Program-made: the position numbers and the translations under genes
Source of the DNA: Mycobacterium sp.
Lineage (GTDB): Bacteria; Actinomycetota; Actinomycetes; Mycobacteriales; Mycobacteriaceae
Reading direction: 5' to 3'
Assembly (NCBI GenBank): GCA_020438865.1
Contig: JAGQTU010000027.1
Span: 1 to 44,690 of the forward strand
Length of the DNA: 44,690 nucleotides
Notes under the pieces: model-generated
Told to the model about the DNA's origin: nothing
What the model saw: the letters and a program-made list of their open reading frames with translations, nothing else
Database searches by the model: none
Part shown: positions 7,845-15,742 of the stretch, piece after piece
Position numbering within the stretch: the stretch's first letter is position 1
Layout of the letters: every line of letters begins with the position of its first letter

Positions 7845-9026
7845 ATGACCACCCGGGTGATCGACAAAGTCACTGACGCCGCCGACCAGCTGCGCGAGCA
7901 GGCGGTCGAGGCCGAGAAGATCGGCAAGCTCACCGACCAGACGGTCAAGATCATGAAGTCGGCGGGCAACATCCGCCTGCTGCAGCCCAAGGAGTACGGC
8001 GGCCTCGAGGTGCATCCCCGGGAGTTCGCCGAAACCGTGATGGCGACGGCTGCGCTGGACCCCTCGGCCGGCTGGATCAACGGCGTGGTCGGCGTTCACC
8101 CCTACCAACTGGCCTACGCCGACCCCCGGGTGGCCGCCGAGATCTGGGCCGACGACGTCGACACCTGGGTGGCCTCCCCCTACGCCCCGCAGGGCGTGGC
8201 CCGGCCGGTCGACGGCGGCTACATCTTCAACGGCCGCTGGCAGTTCAGCTCCGGCACCGACCACTGTGACTGGATCTTCCTCGGCGCGCTCCTCGGTGAC
8301 GCCGAGGGCAGGCCGGTGATGCCTCCGCAGATGCTGCACATGATCCTGCCGCGCAAGGACTACGAGATCGTCGAGGACTCCTGGGACGTGGTGGGCCTGC
8401 GCGGCACCGGCTCCAAGGACGTCATCGTCAAGGACGCGTTCGTCCCGGACTACCGGACCATGGACGCCTTCAAGGTGATGGACGGCACCGCCCAGCGCGA
8501 GGCCGGGATGACCGAGACGCTCTACCTGATGCCGTGGTCGACGATGTTCCCACTGGGGATCTCCTCGGCCACCATCGGCATCGCCGAGGGTGCGCTCGCC
8601 GCGCACCTCGACTATCAGCGTGAGCGGGTCAGCGCGGCGGGCACCGCCATCAAGGACGATCCCTACGTGATGTACGCGATCGGCGAGGCCGCCGCCGACA
8701 TCAACGCCGCCCGCCAGGAGATCCTGGCCAATGCCGACCGGATCTACGACATCGTCGACTCCGGCAAGGAGGTGACGTTCGCCGACCGCGCCGCCGGACG
8801 CCGCACCCAGATCCGGGCGGTGTGGCGCGCGGTGATGGCCGTCGACCAGATCTTCTCCCGCTCCGGCGGTAACGCGATGCGGATGGACAAACCGCTGCAA
8901 CGGTATTGGCGCGATGCCCACACCGGCCTGGCGCACGCGATCCACGTGCCCGGCACCGCCTACCATGCGTCGGCGCTGAGTTCCTTCGGTGTCGAACCCG
9001 AGGGTCCGCTGCGGGCGATGATCTGA
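7845..9026 (+). CDS. HsaA-like flavin-dependent phenol hydroxylase (acyl-CoA dehydrogenase fold, group D)
   Basis: 393 residues. ATG with GAGGAA upstream. Sequence landmarks are LLQPKEYGG, the conserved stretch VDGGYIFNGRWQFSSG, VVGLRGTGSKDV and QRYWRDAHTG. They match, with the length, the oxygenase component HsaA of the steroid 3-HSA hydroxylase and the related p-hydroxyphenylacetate hydroxylase C2 group. These use reduced flavin and O2 to add an ortho hydroxyl to a phenol, making a catechol. The next gene, eleven bases downstream, is an extradiol dioxygenase, exactly the enzyme that would cleave that catechol. No HsaB-type flavin reductase is encoded in the window, so reduced flavin must come from elsewhere. 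An ordinary acyl-CoA dehydrogenase is less likely given the neighbour and motifs. Confidence 0.88.
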   Translation: MTTRVIDKVTDAADQLREQAVEAEKIGKLTDQTVKIMKSAGNIRLLQPKEYGGLEVHPREFAETVMATAALDPSAGWINGVVGVHPYQLAYADPRVAAEIWADDVDTWVASPYAPQGVARPVDGGYIFNGRWQFSSGTDHCDWIFLGALLGDAEGRPVMPPQMLHMILPRKDYEIVEDSWDVVGLRGTGSKDVIVKDAFVPDYRTMDAFKVMDGTAQREAGMTETLYLMPWSTMFPLGISSATIGIAEGALAAHLDYQRERVSAAGTAIKDDPYVMYAIGEAAADINAARQEILANADRIYDIVDSGKEVTFADRAAGRRTQIRAVWRAVMAVDQIFSRSGGNAMRMDKPLQRYWRDAHTGLAHAIHVPGTAYHASALSSFGVEPEGPLRAMI

Positions 9027-9037
9027 CGGGGCCCCGG

Positions 9038-9946
9038 GTGAGCCTGTTCAAGAGCCTCGGCTACGTCACGATCCAGACCGCCGACATCGAGCGGTGGCGC
9101 CGGTTCGCCTTCCAGCTCATCGGTTTCGCCGAGGGCAAGGGGCCCGATCCCGACGCGCTGTACCTGCGGATGGATGAGCGCGCGGCGCGCATCGTGGTCA
9201 CCCCCGGCGACAGCGACCGGATCATCGCGTCGGGCTGGGAGGTCCGCGACCGCATCGAGTTGCAGCGGGTCCGGGAGACCCTCGACGCCGCCGGTGTGCC
9301 CTACAAGCAGCTGTCTCAGGGCGAGGCCGACGACCGCCGCGTCGAGGAGGTCCTCACCTTCGACGACCCGGCGGGCAACACCCTGGAGGTCTTCCACGGT
9401 GCGGTGCTGGACCACAGCCCGGTCGTCACCCCCTTCGGCGCGCGGTTCGTCACCGGCGACCAGGGCATGGGCCATGTGGTGCTGCCCGCGCTGGACGCCA
9501 ACGGGCTTTTCGAGTTCTATACCGACACACTGGGATTCCTGTCCCGCGGGTCCTACCGCGTGCCGCTGCCCAAGGAGTTCGGCCCGATCCGGATCCGGTT
9601 CCTGGGCGTCAACGAACGCCACCACAGCCTGGCGATCGCCCCGGCGATGACGTTGCGCGACCCCGGCCTGATCCACATGATGGTCGAGGTCGACACCCTC
9701 GACGCGGTCGGCGAAGCCCTCGACCGGGTCACCAAGGAGGGCTTCCAGCTCTCCTCCACCCTGGGCAGGCACACCAACGACAAGATGGTGTCGTTCTACG
9801 TGCGCGCCCCCGGCGACTGGGACATCGAGTTCGGCACCGGCGGCATGCGGATCGACGAAAGCCATTACACCGCAGAGGAGATCACCGCCGACAGCTACTG
9901 GGGTCACCAGTGGGTCAGCGACCTGCCCGCCGCCATGCGGCCATGA
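9038..9946 (+). CDS. HsaC/BphC-like extradiol catechol dioxygenase
   Basis: 302 residues from GTG 9038, the first start after the upstream stop that matches the family N-terminus (SLFKSLGYVTIQTADIERW). It has two vicinal-oxygen-chelate repeats. The catalytic C-terminal half holds the metal triad His146 (GMGHVVL), His213 (LIHMMVE) and Glu264 (WDIEFG), plus catalytic His195 (ERHHSLA) and Tyr254 (VSFYVRAPGDW). This is the type I extradiol dioxygenase layout of BphC and HsaC, which open a catechol beside the hydroxyls with Fe(II) and O2. It sits between the HsaA-like hydroxylase and a flavoprotein whose ATG overlaps its TGA. The product would suit the HsaD-like hydrolase at 3197. Complete active site; substrate inferred. 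Confidence 0.9.
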   Translation: MSLFKSLGYVTIQTADIERWRRFAFQLIGFAEGKGPDPDALYLRMDERAARIVVTPGDSDRIIASGWEVRDRIELQRVRETLDAAGVPYKQLSQGEADDRRVEEVLTFDDPAGNTLEVFHGAVLDHSPVVTPFGARFVTGDQGMGHVVLPALDANGLFEFYTDTLGFLSRGSYRVPLPKEFGPIRIRFLGVNERHHSLAIAPAMTLRDPGLIHMMVEVDTLDAVGEALDRVTKEGFQLSSTLGRHTNDKMVSFYVRAPGDWDIEFGTGGMRIDESHYTAEEITADSYWGHQWVSDLPAAMRP

Positions 9947-11403
9947 GCTCCGGCGTCCACCCGGTCCCGGCCTCCTCGATCACCACCTGGGACCACGAGG
10001 CGGACGTGGTGATCGCCGGCTTCGGCATCGCCGGCGCCGCCGCCGCCGTCGAGGCGGCCCGCGCCGGTGCGGACGTTCTGGTGCTGGAGCGGTCCGGATC
10101 CTGGGGTGGCGCCGCGTCGATGGCGGGCGGGTTCGTCTACCTCGGTGGCGGCACACCGATCCAGAAGGCCTGCGGTTTCGATGATTCCGTCGAGAACATG
10201 ACCGCATTCCTGAACGTCGCGATGGGCCCGGGGGCCGACGAGAACCGCATCGCCGACTACTGCGCGGGCAGCCTCGAGCAGTTCGACTGGCTGGTCGGCT
10301 GCGGTGTGCCGTTCAAGGCGGAGTTCTGGTCCGAACCGGGCTGGGAGCCGATGGGCGATCAAGGCCTGGCCTACAGCGGCGGCGAGAACTCCTACCCGTT
10401 CAACACCATCGCCGAACCGGCACCGCGCGGGCACGTGCCGCAGATGTCGAACAAGCAGCAGGGCCTGTCCAGCGCCGGCTTCATGCTGATGAAGCCACTG
10501 GTCGAGACCGCGACCCGGCTGGGCGTGCGATCCGCCTACGACGTGCGGGTGCAGTCGCTGATCGTCGAGTCCGACGGCCGCGTCGCAGGGATCACCGCCC
10601 GCCAGTTCGGCAAGGACATCGCGGTGCGGGCCCGCCGGGGCGTGGTGCTGGCCACCGGCAGCTTCGCCTACAACGACGCGATGGTGGCCCGGTACGCGCC
10701 CCGCATCGCCGGCAAGCCGGCGGCGTCGATCGAACAGCACGACGGTGTGGGCATCCGAATGGCGCAGGCCCTGGGCGCCGACCTCGCCCACATGGACGCC
10801 ACCGAGGTCGCGATCTTCATCGAACCCCAGCAACTGGTGCGCGGCATCCTGGTCAACGCGCGCGGCCAGCGCTACGTCGCCGAGGACACCTACCCCGGCC
10901 GCATCGGCCAGCTCACCCTGTACCACCAGGACGACACCGCGTACCTGATCATCGACGGGGACGCCCAGGAGGAGGCGATGGCCGCGCCCTCGCCGCACCT
11001 GATGATGCGCCCGCCCACGTCGGTGTGCGAGACGGTCGCCGAGCTGGAGACCGAGATCGGCCTACCACCCGGTTCGCTGCAGGCCACGGTCGACTACTAC
11101 AACGCCGGTGCGGCCCGCGGCGAGGATCCGGTGCTGCACAAGAAGACCCAGTGGCTGCGTCCGATCGGTTCCCCGGTGGGTGCCATCGATCTGCGCAACA
11201 GCACCGGCGGGTTCACCCTCGGCGGGCTGGCCACCACGCTGTCCGGCGAGGTGCTGCACGTCAGCGGCGAGCCGATCCCCGGCCTGTTCGCCGCCGGGCG
11301 TTGCACCGCCGGCCTGGCCGCGTGGGGTTACGCCAGCGGCGTCTCGCTCGGCGACGGCAGCTTCTACGGCCGTCGCGCGGGCCGCGCCGCCGCTCGCGGA
11401 TAG
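9943..11403 (+). CDS. FAD-dependent dehydrogenase of the KstD/fumarate reductase family
   Basis: 486 residues, starting at an ATG that overlaps the dioxygenase stop by four bases (ATGA). The N-terminal FAD motif is GFGIAG (26-31), followed by the acidic ribose-binding end LVLER and a GGAASMAGGFVYLGGG loop equivalent to the SGG loop of ketosteroid dehydrogenases. The C-terminus carries the second FAD contact region (PIPGLFAAGRCTAGL). The family includes 3-ketosteroid delta-1 and delta-4(5alpha)-dehydrogenases and fumarate reductase-like enzymes. This one lacks the YPGxG motif of the other two flavoproteins in the window, ending instead in WGYASGVSLGDGSFYGRRAG. It is therefore probably a different subgroup. 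Operon position suggests it dehydrogenates or reduces a ring intermediate. Substrate not assignable. Confidence 0.82.
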   Translation: MSSGVHPVPASSITTWDHEADVVIAGFGIAGAAAAVEAARAGADVLVLERSGSWGGAASMAGGFVYLGGGTPIQKACGFDDSVENMTAFLNVAMGPGADENRIADYCAGSLEQFDWLVGCGVPFKAEFWSEPGWEPMGDQGLAYSGGENSYPFNTIAEPAPRGHVPQMSNKQQGLSSAGFMLMKPLVETATRLGVRSAYDVRVQSLIVESDGRVAGITARQFGKDIAVRARRGVVLATGSFAYNDAMVARYAPRIAGKPAASIEQHDGVGIRMAQALGADLAHMDATEVAIFIEPQQLVRGILVNARGQRYVAEDTYPGRIGQLTLYHQDDTAYLIIDGDAQEEAMAAPSPHLMMRPPTSVCETVAELETEIGLPPGSLQATVDYYNAGAARGEDPVLHKKTQWLRPIGSPVGAIDLRNSTGGFTLGGLATTLSGEVLHVSGEPIPGLFAAGRCTAGLAAWGYASGVSLGDGSFYGRRAGRAAARG

Positions 11404-11514
11404 GTCGCGCCGACCGCACGCTGCTCGGATCGGCGATGCCGGGCTTATTCCTCGCGCTCCACCGACTGCACCCAGGTGTGGCCGCACCGCTCGCCCAACA
11501 CGCTGCGCCGGGGA

Positions 11515-11570
11515 TGTGACAGCCGGCACAAATCTATGGTACAAAAAGGTATATTACTATTAGTTATATC
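11515..11570. promoter_or_regulatory. AT-rich promoter/operator region upstream of the IclR gene
   Basis: In a very GC-rich window, 11530-11570 is strikingly AT-rich. It contains TATATT (11550-11555) and TACTAT (11555-11560) as possible -10 hexamers. A ten-base-period direct repeat GGTAC/GGTAT starts at 11538 and 11548. An inverted pair TGTG...CACA spans 11515-11530. IclR regulators usually control their own promoter, so this is a reasonable autoregulatory site. The exact bound sequence cannot be fixed by eye. Confidence 0.4.
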
Positions 11571-11585
11571 CGGATGGAGGGTCTC

Positions 11586-12440
11586 ATGACAGCGACTGTC
11601 GAAACCGCCACCCCCAGCGCCGTCATCGATCGGGTCTCGTTGGTCCTCGATGCCTTCGACGGACCAGGACGGCTGACCCTGGCGCAGATCGTCCGCCGCA
11701 CCGGCTTGCCGCGTTCCTCCGCGCATCGCATGCTCGAACGCCTCGTGCAGCTGCGCTGGCTTCGCCGCAGCGGTCGCGACTACGAGTTGGGGATGCGTCT
11801 CGTGGAACTCGGCTCGCTGGCGGTGCATCAGGACCGCGTGCACCGCGCGGCGATGCCGATGCTGCATGAACTGCACCGTGCGACCGGTCTGGTGGTGCAC
11901 CTCGCGGTGCTCGACGGCGCCGACGTCGTCTACCTCGACAAGGTCGGCGACCGGATGGCCGCCGCGATCCCCACCCGCGTCGGCGGCCGGCACCCGGCGC
12001 ACTGTACGGCGGTTGGAAAGGCGATCATGGCCGCCGGAGGTGAGGGTGTGCTCGAATCCCTCGGTACCGACGTACTCCCCCGCAAGACCAAGTACTCGAT
12101 CGCCAGCCCGGGCCAACTGCGCACTGAGCTGAACAAGGTCCGCGCGCACGGCGTCGCATTCGACCGCGAGGAGTCGCTGGCCGGATTCGGATGCGTTGCC
12201 GCATCGATCGGCAATTCCGGCGAAGCCGTCGGTGCGGTGTCGGTGTGTGGTCCGATGAACCGGATGATGTTCGATCAGCGCCTCGTGGCCCCCGTGCGGA
12301 TGGCGGCACTCGGGATATGGCGACACATCGAGGATAGCGCGGGACGGGTGGTGCCGACACTGCAGCAGATGCGCCCATATCGGATCGGCCCGGCCGCCCG
12401 TGGCGCCGCACCCGCGCCGGCGGGCCTGCAGTTCGCGTGA
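11586..12440 (+). CDS. IclR-family transcriptional regulator
   Basis: 284 residues from ATG 11586, which has GGAGG five bases upstream; an ATG at 11574 has no such site. The N-terminal winged helix-turn-helix (about 11-68, LTLAQIVRRTGLPRSSAHRMLERL region) is followed by the IclR effector domain, including the signature HCTAVGKAIMAA and the RGxAFDxEE-like HGVAFDREES. The C-terminal tail past residue 255 is alanine/proline rich and not conserved. The gene overlaps the downstream esterase by four bases (GTGA). IclR proteins bind small aromatic or acid ligands and usually control adjacent catabolic genes. The HsaA/HsaC-like operon ending 182 bases upstream and the esterase are the natural targets. 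The ligand is unknown. Confidence 0.9.
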   Translation: MTATVETATPSAVIDRVSLVLDAFDGPGRLTLAQIVRRTGLPRSSAHRMLERLVQLRWLRRSGRDYELGMRLVELGSLAVHQDRVHRAAMPMLHELHRATGLVVHLAVLDGADVVYLDKVGDRMAAAIPTRVGGRHPAHCTAVGKAIMAAGGEGVLESLGTDVLPRKTKYSIASPGQLRTELNKVRAHGVAFDREESLAGFGCVAASIGNSGEAVGAVSVCGPMNRMMFDQRLVAPVRMAALGIWRHIEDSAGRVVPTLQQMRPYRIGPAARGAAPAPAGLQFA

Positions 12441-13375
12441 CCCTCGATCCCGGTATCGCGGCCATCATCGCCGCGCTCGATTCCGGCTTTCCCAAGGTTT
12501 CGGAAATGACCGGCGCGCAGGTGAGAGCCGCCATCACCGCCCGCCGACAACCGGTCGAGAACCCCGAACCCGTCGGTGCGGTATCCGATCAGACGGTGCC
12601 CGGACCCGGCGGAGACATCGGAATTCGGATCTACCAGCCGCTTGACCCCTCGTCCGTGCCCGCCCTCGTGGTGTTCGCGCACGGCGGGGGCTGGGTGTTC
12701 TGCGATCTCGACAGCCACGACGGGCTGTGCCGGGCGATGGCGAACGGGCTGAACGCCGTGGTGGTCGCGGTGGACTATCGACTGGCGCCCGAAAACCGCT
12801 GGCCCGCAGCGGCCGACGACGTATACGCGGTCACCGAGTGGGCCGCTCGGCATTCGGGCGACCTCGGCGCCGACCCGGACCGTCTTGTGGTCGCCGGGGA
12901 CAGTGCCGGTGGCAATCTCGCGGCGGTGGCCGCCCTGATGGCGCGTGACCGGGGCGGCCCGGCGATCGCCGCGCAGTTGCTGATCTACCCGGTGATCGCC
13001 GCCGACTTCGACACCGAGTCCTATCGCGCCTACGCGACCGGCTACTACAACAGCCGGGAGGCGATGGTCTGGTACTGGGACCAATACGTGCCAAACACCG
13101 ACGATCGCACCCACCCCTATGCCAGTCCCGCACAGGCGGATCTCACCGGCCTACCCCCGGCGGTCATCATCACGGCGGGGTACGACCCGCCGCGTACCGA
13201 GGGCGAACAGTACGCGGCGGCCCTGGCCGCGGCCGGGGTTCCCACTGTGCACCGGTGCTATGCCGGCGCCATTCACGGATTCATGACGATGCCGGCACTC
13301 GACCTCGGCACCCGGGCACTCGGCCAGGCGTGGAGCGACGTACGGGCGGTGCTCGCGCGGCTCAGCCCCCAGTGA
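12437..13375 (+). CDS. HSL-family (bacterial hormone-sensitive lipase-like) esterase
   Basis: 312 residues. GTG start inside the IclR stop (GTGA). The oxyanion motif HGGG is at 82-85, the nucleophile motif GDSAGG gives Ser156, and the acid and base are Asp250 (GYDPPR) and His280 (AIHGF). The triad is complete and the length is typical. These cytosolic esterases hydrolyse short to medium acyl esters. Here a lactone or ester made by either Baeyer-Villiger monooxygenase is a plausible substrate (inference). The gene is co-transcribed with the IclR regulator. Its end overlaps the convergent Old Yellow Enzyme gene by 14 bases. A paralogous esterase is encoded at 22842-23792. Confidence 0.9.
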   Translation: MTLDPGIAAIIAALDSGFPKVSEMTGAQVRAAITARRQPVENPEPVGAVSDQTVPGPGGDIGIRIYQPLDPSSVPALVVFAHGGGWVFCDLDSHDGLCRAMANGLNAVVVAVDYRLAPENRWPAAADDVYAVTEWAARHSGDLGADPDRLVVAGDSAGGNLAAVAALMARDRGGPAIAAQLLIYPVIAADFDTESYRAYATGYYNSREAMVWYWDQYVPNTDDRTHPYASPAQADLTGLPPAVIITAGYDPPRTEGEQYAAALAAAGVPTVHRCYAGAIHGFMTMPALDLGTRALGQAWSDVRAVLARLSPQ

Positions 13376-14618
13376 CGACGGATCCGCGCGCGGCGTAGCC
13401 GGCCACCCCGCGATCCCCTGTGCCGTAACGCTGCTCGGGATCCAGGACGCAATGCGTCCGGCCGAAAACGGTGACCATGCATTTGTTGTTGTGATTGCAG
13501 CGGCCCCGGGCACTCGGGTCGTCCATCAGTTTATTGACCAGATCCGGTTCACGCAGCAGCGCCCGACCCAGTGCGAGAAAATCGAAACCCGCCTGCAGAC
13601 CTTCCAGCATGTGGTCGCGATTATTGATGCCGCCCAACAGGATCAGCTTCGTATTCTTGACCACAGGCGTGAATTGCCGTGCGTTGTCAAGCATGTAGAG
13701 ATCGCGGTAGTCGTAGCTGCCCATCGCCCACTTGCCGAACAGTCGCACTCCGATGCTCTGCAGCGGTGGCAACACCTTGGCGAAATCGTCGGCGGGAACG
13801 TCACCACGGAACAGATACAGGGGCTTGTAGACCGACGAGCCCTCGGTGAGTCCGATGGCATCGAGGTTCCCGTCCCGGTCGAGCAGCTGTGCGGTGCGGA
13901 GGGATTCGGCCAACCAGATTCCTCCCCGCATCCCGTCGACCATGTTCAGCTTTGCGGTGACCGCGATGCGGTCGCCGACGGTCTCACGCACCCGCTGGGC
14001 GATCTCGCGAACGAATCGCGATCTGTTCTCGATGCTGCCCCCGTACTCGTCCTTTCGCCGGTTGAGCAACGGGCTCAGAAACGAACTCGGCAGGTAGAGG
14101 TGGCCGAAGTGCAGTTCGACCGCATCGAAATCGGCCGTCACGGCGATGCCTGCGGCATCCCCGAACTGGTCGACCACCCGGGCGATCTCGTCGCGACGGA
14201 TCTCACGGCAATAGTCGAAGGATGCCGGGTTGATGAACCTGCTGGGCGCCATCGGGGTCTTGCCGATCAGCTTCTTGTTGGCGACCACACCTGCGTGTCC
14301 AAGCTGGGCTGAGATGGCCGCGCCTTCCCGGTGTATCGCGTCGGCCAGCCTCTGCAGGCCGGGCACCGCCCGCTCGTCCATGACGATCTGGCCGGGGGCG
14401 CTCAGACTGTCACGAGTCACGCAGCAGTAGGCGACGGTCGTCATTCCCACCCCGCCCACGGCGAAGCGGCGGTGGAAGTCGATCAGGTCATCGGTCACCA
14501 GCCCGTCGGGCGAACGACCTTCCGACGTCGCGGCCTTGACGACCCTGTTGCGCAGGCGAACCGGCCCGAGTGTCGCCGGAGCGAACGGATCCGCGGTGGG
14601 CTCATCGGTCGAGGCCAT
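13362..14618 (-). CDS. Old Yellow Enzyme family NADH:flavin oxidoreductase, with altered cysteine cluster
   Basis: 418 residues from ATG 14618, which has AGGAAGG five bases upstream. The open frame extends far upstream but that part is low-complexity and unlike any OYE. The TIM-barrel signatures are QLGHAG (105-110), the catalytic-pair region VELHFGHLYLPSSFLSPL (His170, His173), NRRKDEYGGSIENRSRF and the phosphate loop GGINNRDHM to ALGRALLREPDL. The C-terminus has Cys374, Cys380 and Cys390 (RCNHNNKCM, THCVLDP). In the dienoyl-CoA reductase branch this region normally binds a 4Fe-4S cluster with a further cysteine, here apparently Asn377. There is no C-terminal FAD/NAD domain. It probably reduces an activated C=C bond of an enone. 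Whether an iron-sulfur centre forms is uncertain. Confidence 0.87.
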   Translation of the reverse strand: MASTDEPTADPFAPATLGPVRLRNRVVKAATSEGRSPDGLVTDDLIDFHRRFAVGGVGMTTVAYCCVTRDSLSAPGQIVMDERAVPGLQRLADAIHREGAAISAQLGHAGVVANKKLIGKTPMAPSRFINPASFDYCREIRRDEIARVVDQFGDAAGIAVTADFDAVELHFGHLYLPSSFLSPLLNRRKDEYGGSIENRSRFVREIAQRVRETVGDRIAVTAKLNMVDGMRGGIWLAESLRTAQLLDRDGNLDAIGLTEGSSVYKPLYLFRGDVPADDFAKVLPPLQSIGVRLFGKWAMGSYDYRDLYMLDNARQFTPVVKNTKLILLGGINNRDHMLEGLQAGFDFLALGRALLREPDLVNKLMDDPSARGRCNHNNKCMVTVFGRTHCVLDPEQRYGTGDRGVAGYAARGSVVTGG

Positions 14619-14729
14619 TGCCGCCTTCCTGATCGGTTGTCCGCCGTCCACCGTGCGCCGCGTTCGCTGCGGGGGCCAGCCCGATTCCCGGTGGATGGGA
14701 GACGCCGAACCCATCGCGGCCCGACTCCC

Positions 14730-14735
14730 TAGCCT
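14730..14735 (+). promoter_or_regulatory. Candidate -10 element (TAGCCT) of a leaderless transcript
   Basis: TAGCCT fits the mycobacterial TANNNT -10 pattern. It is separated by six bases from the GTG start at 14742, placing the expected transcription start on the G of that codon. No ribosome-binding site precedes the GTG, which agrees with a leaderless message. Confidence 0.45.
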
Positions 14736-14741
14736 GGATTC

Positions 14742-15098
14742 GTGTCCGATGCCCCTGCCGCCACGGTGTACGTCATCGATCGAGTGATAACGCGGCGGGG
14801 GCGTGCCCGCGAGTTCGTCGATCGCTACCTCGCCGAATACGTGCCCGGCGCCGCGGACCGCGGTATGACCCTGGACCGCATCCTGGTGTCCCCCCCGATC
14901 TGGTTCGACGACCAGTCGAACACCGTGACCATCTCCTGGGAGTTGACGGGCCCGCAGGCCTGGTGGGAGATGACCTGGAAGGGTCGGCCCGACAAAGGCC
15001 TCGGCCAATGGTGGGCCGAGATCGGCGGACTCATCGAATCCCGAACCCGAACCATGGCGTCTGCGGCCGCCGACGTCGATACGCTCTGCGATGCTTAA
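14742..15098 (+). CDS. Small conserved protein, probably alpha/beta barrel (Dabb/NIPSNAP-like)
   Basis: 118 residues, GTG start, probably leaderless. I do not recognise a defined family. The sequence begins with a hydrophobic strand (ATVYVIDRVITRRGRAREFVDRYLAEYV) followed by a helix and later WELTGPQAWWEMTW and WWAEIGGLIESRTRTM. That strand-helix-strand-strand-helix pattern resembles dimeric alpha/beta barrels. It is tryptophan rich (five Trp), suggesting an aromatic pocket. It overlaps the next gene, which has a clear Dabb-like signature, by eight bases, so the two are probably made together. A role as a small cyclase or isomerase or as a binding partner is speculation. Confidence 0.7.
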   Translation: MSDAPAATVYVIDRVITRRGRAREFVDRYLAEYVPGAADRGMTLDRILVSPPIWFDDQSNTVTISWELTGPQAWWEMTWKGRPDKGLGQWWAEIGGLIESRTRTMASAAADVDTLCDA

Positions 15099-15723
15099 GA
15101 TCACCCGGCTGATCCACCTCGCCTCAGGTCTGGACCCGGCACATGTCGAGGGGTTCACCGCTCAGCTACGCGAAGCGCTCACCGGCGCGGAACGTCACCT
15201 CGCCGAGCCGACGCTGGCCGGCTCCCGCAACGGCGGCGACATCCTGCTGCATGCCCAGTTCCGCACCGACGCGTGCTGGTCCGAGGTGCAGCCGGAACTG
15301 GAGGCACTGCTCGCCGGGGTGCAGGTTGTCCACGTCGACGGGGTTGATTACCATCCGAAATCCGGCGCCTCGGTCACCTCACACGGATCGGTATACCGCA
15401 CCTTGCTGGTCGCGGTCACACCGGAGACGCCCGCCGACGTCATCGAGGCCTTCGAATCCGATCTCCTGCTCATGCCGCGCTTCGTCCGCACGATCACCGC
15501 ATATCAACTCAGCCGTCCCGAGCGCACGCTGGGCGCCGCGCGATGGACCCACATCTTCGAGCAGGAGTTCACCGACGAGGCCGGGCTGATGGGCGCCTAC
15601 CTGATGCACCCGATCCATTGGGCCCGGGTGGACCGCTGGTTCGACCCCGAGTGTCCGGAATTCATTGTGCGCGCCCGTATCTGCCACAGTTATTGCCGGA
15701 CTGAGACACCGATTCTGGTGTGA
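15091..15723 (+). CDS. Dabb (stress-responsive alpha/beta barrel) domain protein
   Basis: 210 residues. ATG lies inside the end of the preceding gene (ATGCTTAA overlap). The second half carries the Dabb-type signature YLMHPIHWARVDRWFDPE (about 168-185), preceded by a beta strand ending at WTHIFEQEFTD. The first half (ITRLIHLASGLDPAHVEGF onward) looks like a diverged second copy of the same fold, making it a likely double-domain protein. Dabb proteins are usually about 100 residues and dimerise; some relatives are polyketide cyclases. Here it is sandwiched between an OYE reductase and a short-chain dehydrogenase, so a role on a ring intermediate is plausible but unproven. The convergent dehydrogenase gene ends 19 bases downstream. 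Confidence 0.78.
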   Translation: MLKITRLIHLASGLDPAHVEGFTAQLREALTGAERHLAEPTLAGSRNGGDILLHAQFRTDACWSEVQPELEALLAGVQVVHVDGVDYHPKSGASVTSHGSVYRTLLVAVTPETPADVIEAFESDLLLMPRFVRTITAYQLSRPERTLGAARWTHIFEQEFTDEAGLMGAYLMHPIHWARVDRWFDPECPEFIVRARICHSYCRTETPILV

Positions 15724-15742
15724 TTCGACCGGCTGATGCCGC

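Noticed and set aside
7725-8966. 413-codon minus-strand open frame opposite the HsaA-like gene
   Set aside because: No recognisable domain, Val/Asp/His/Gly-rich antisense shadow; the plus strand matches HsaA across its full length.
14619-15158. N-terminal extension of the OYE frame up to 15158
   Set aside because: The extra 180 residues are low-complexity, overlap two plus-strand genes and precede a well-placed ATG with AGGAAGG at 14618.
15724-15742. Possible terminator between the convergent Dabb and SDR genes
   Set aside because: Only 19 bases with no stable inverted repeat or T-run.
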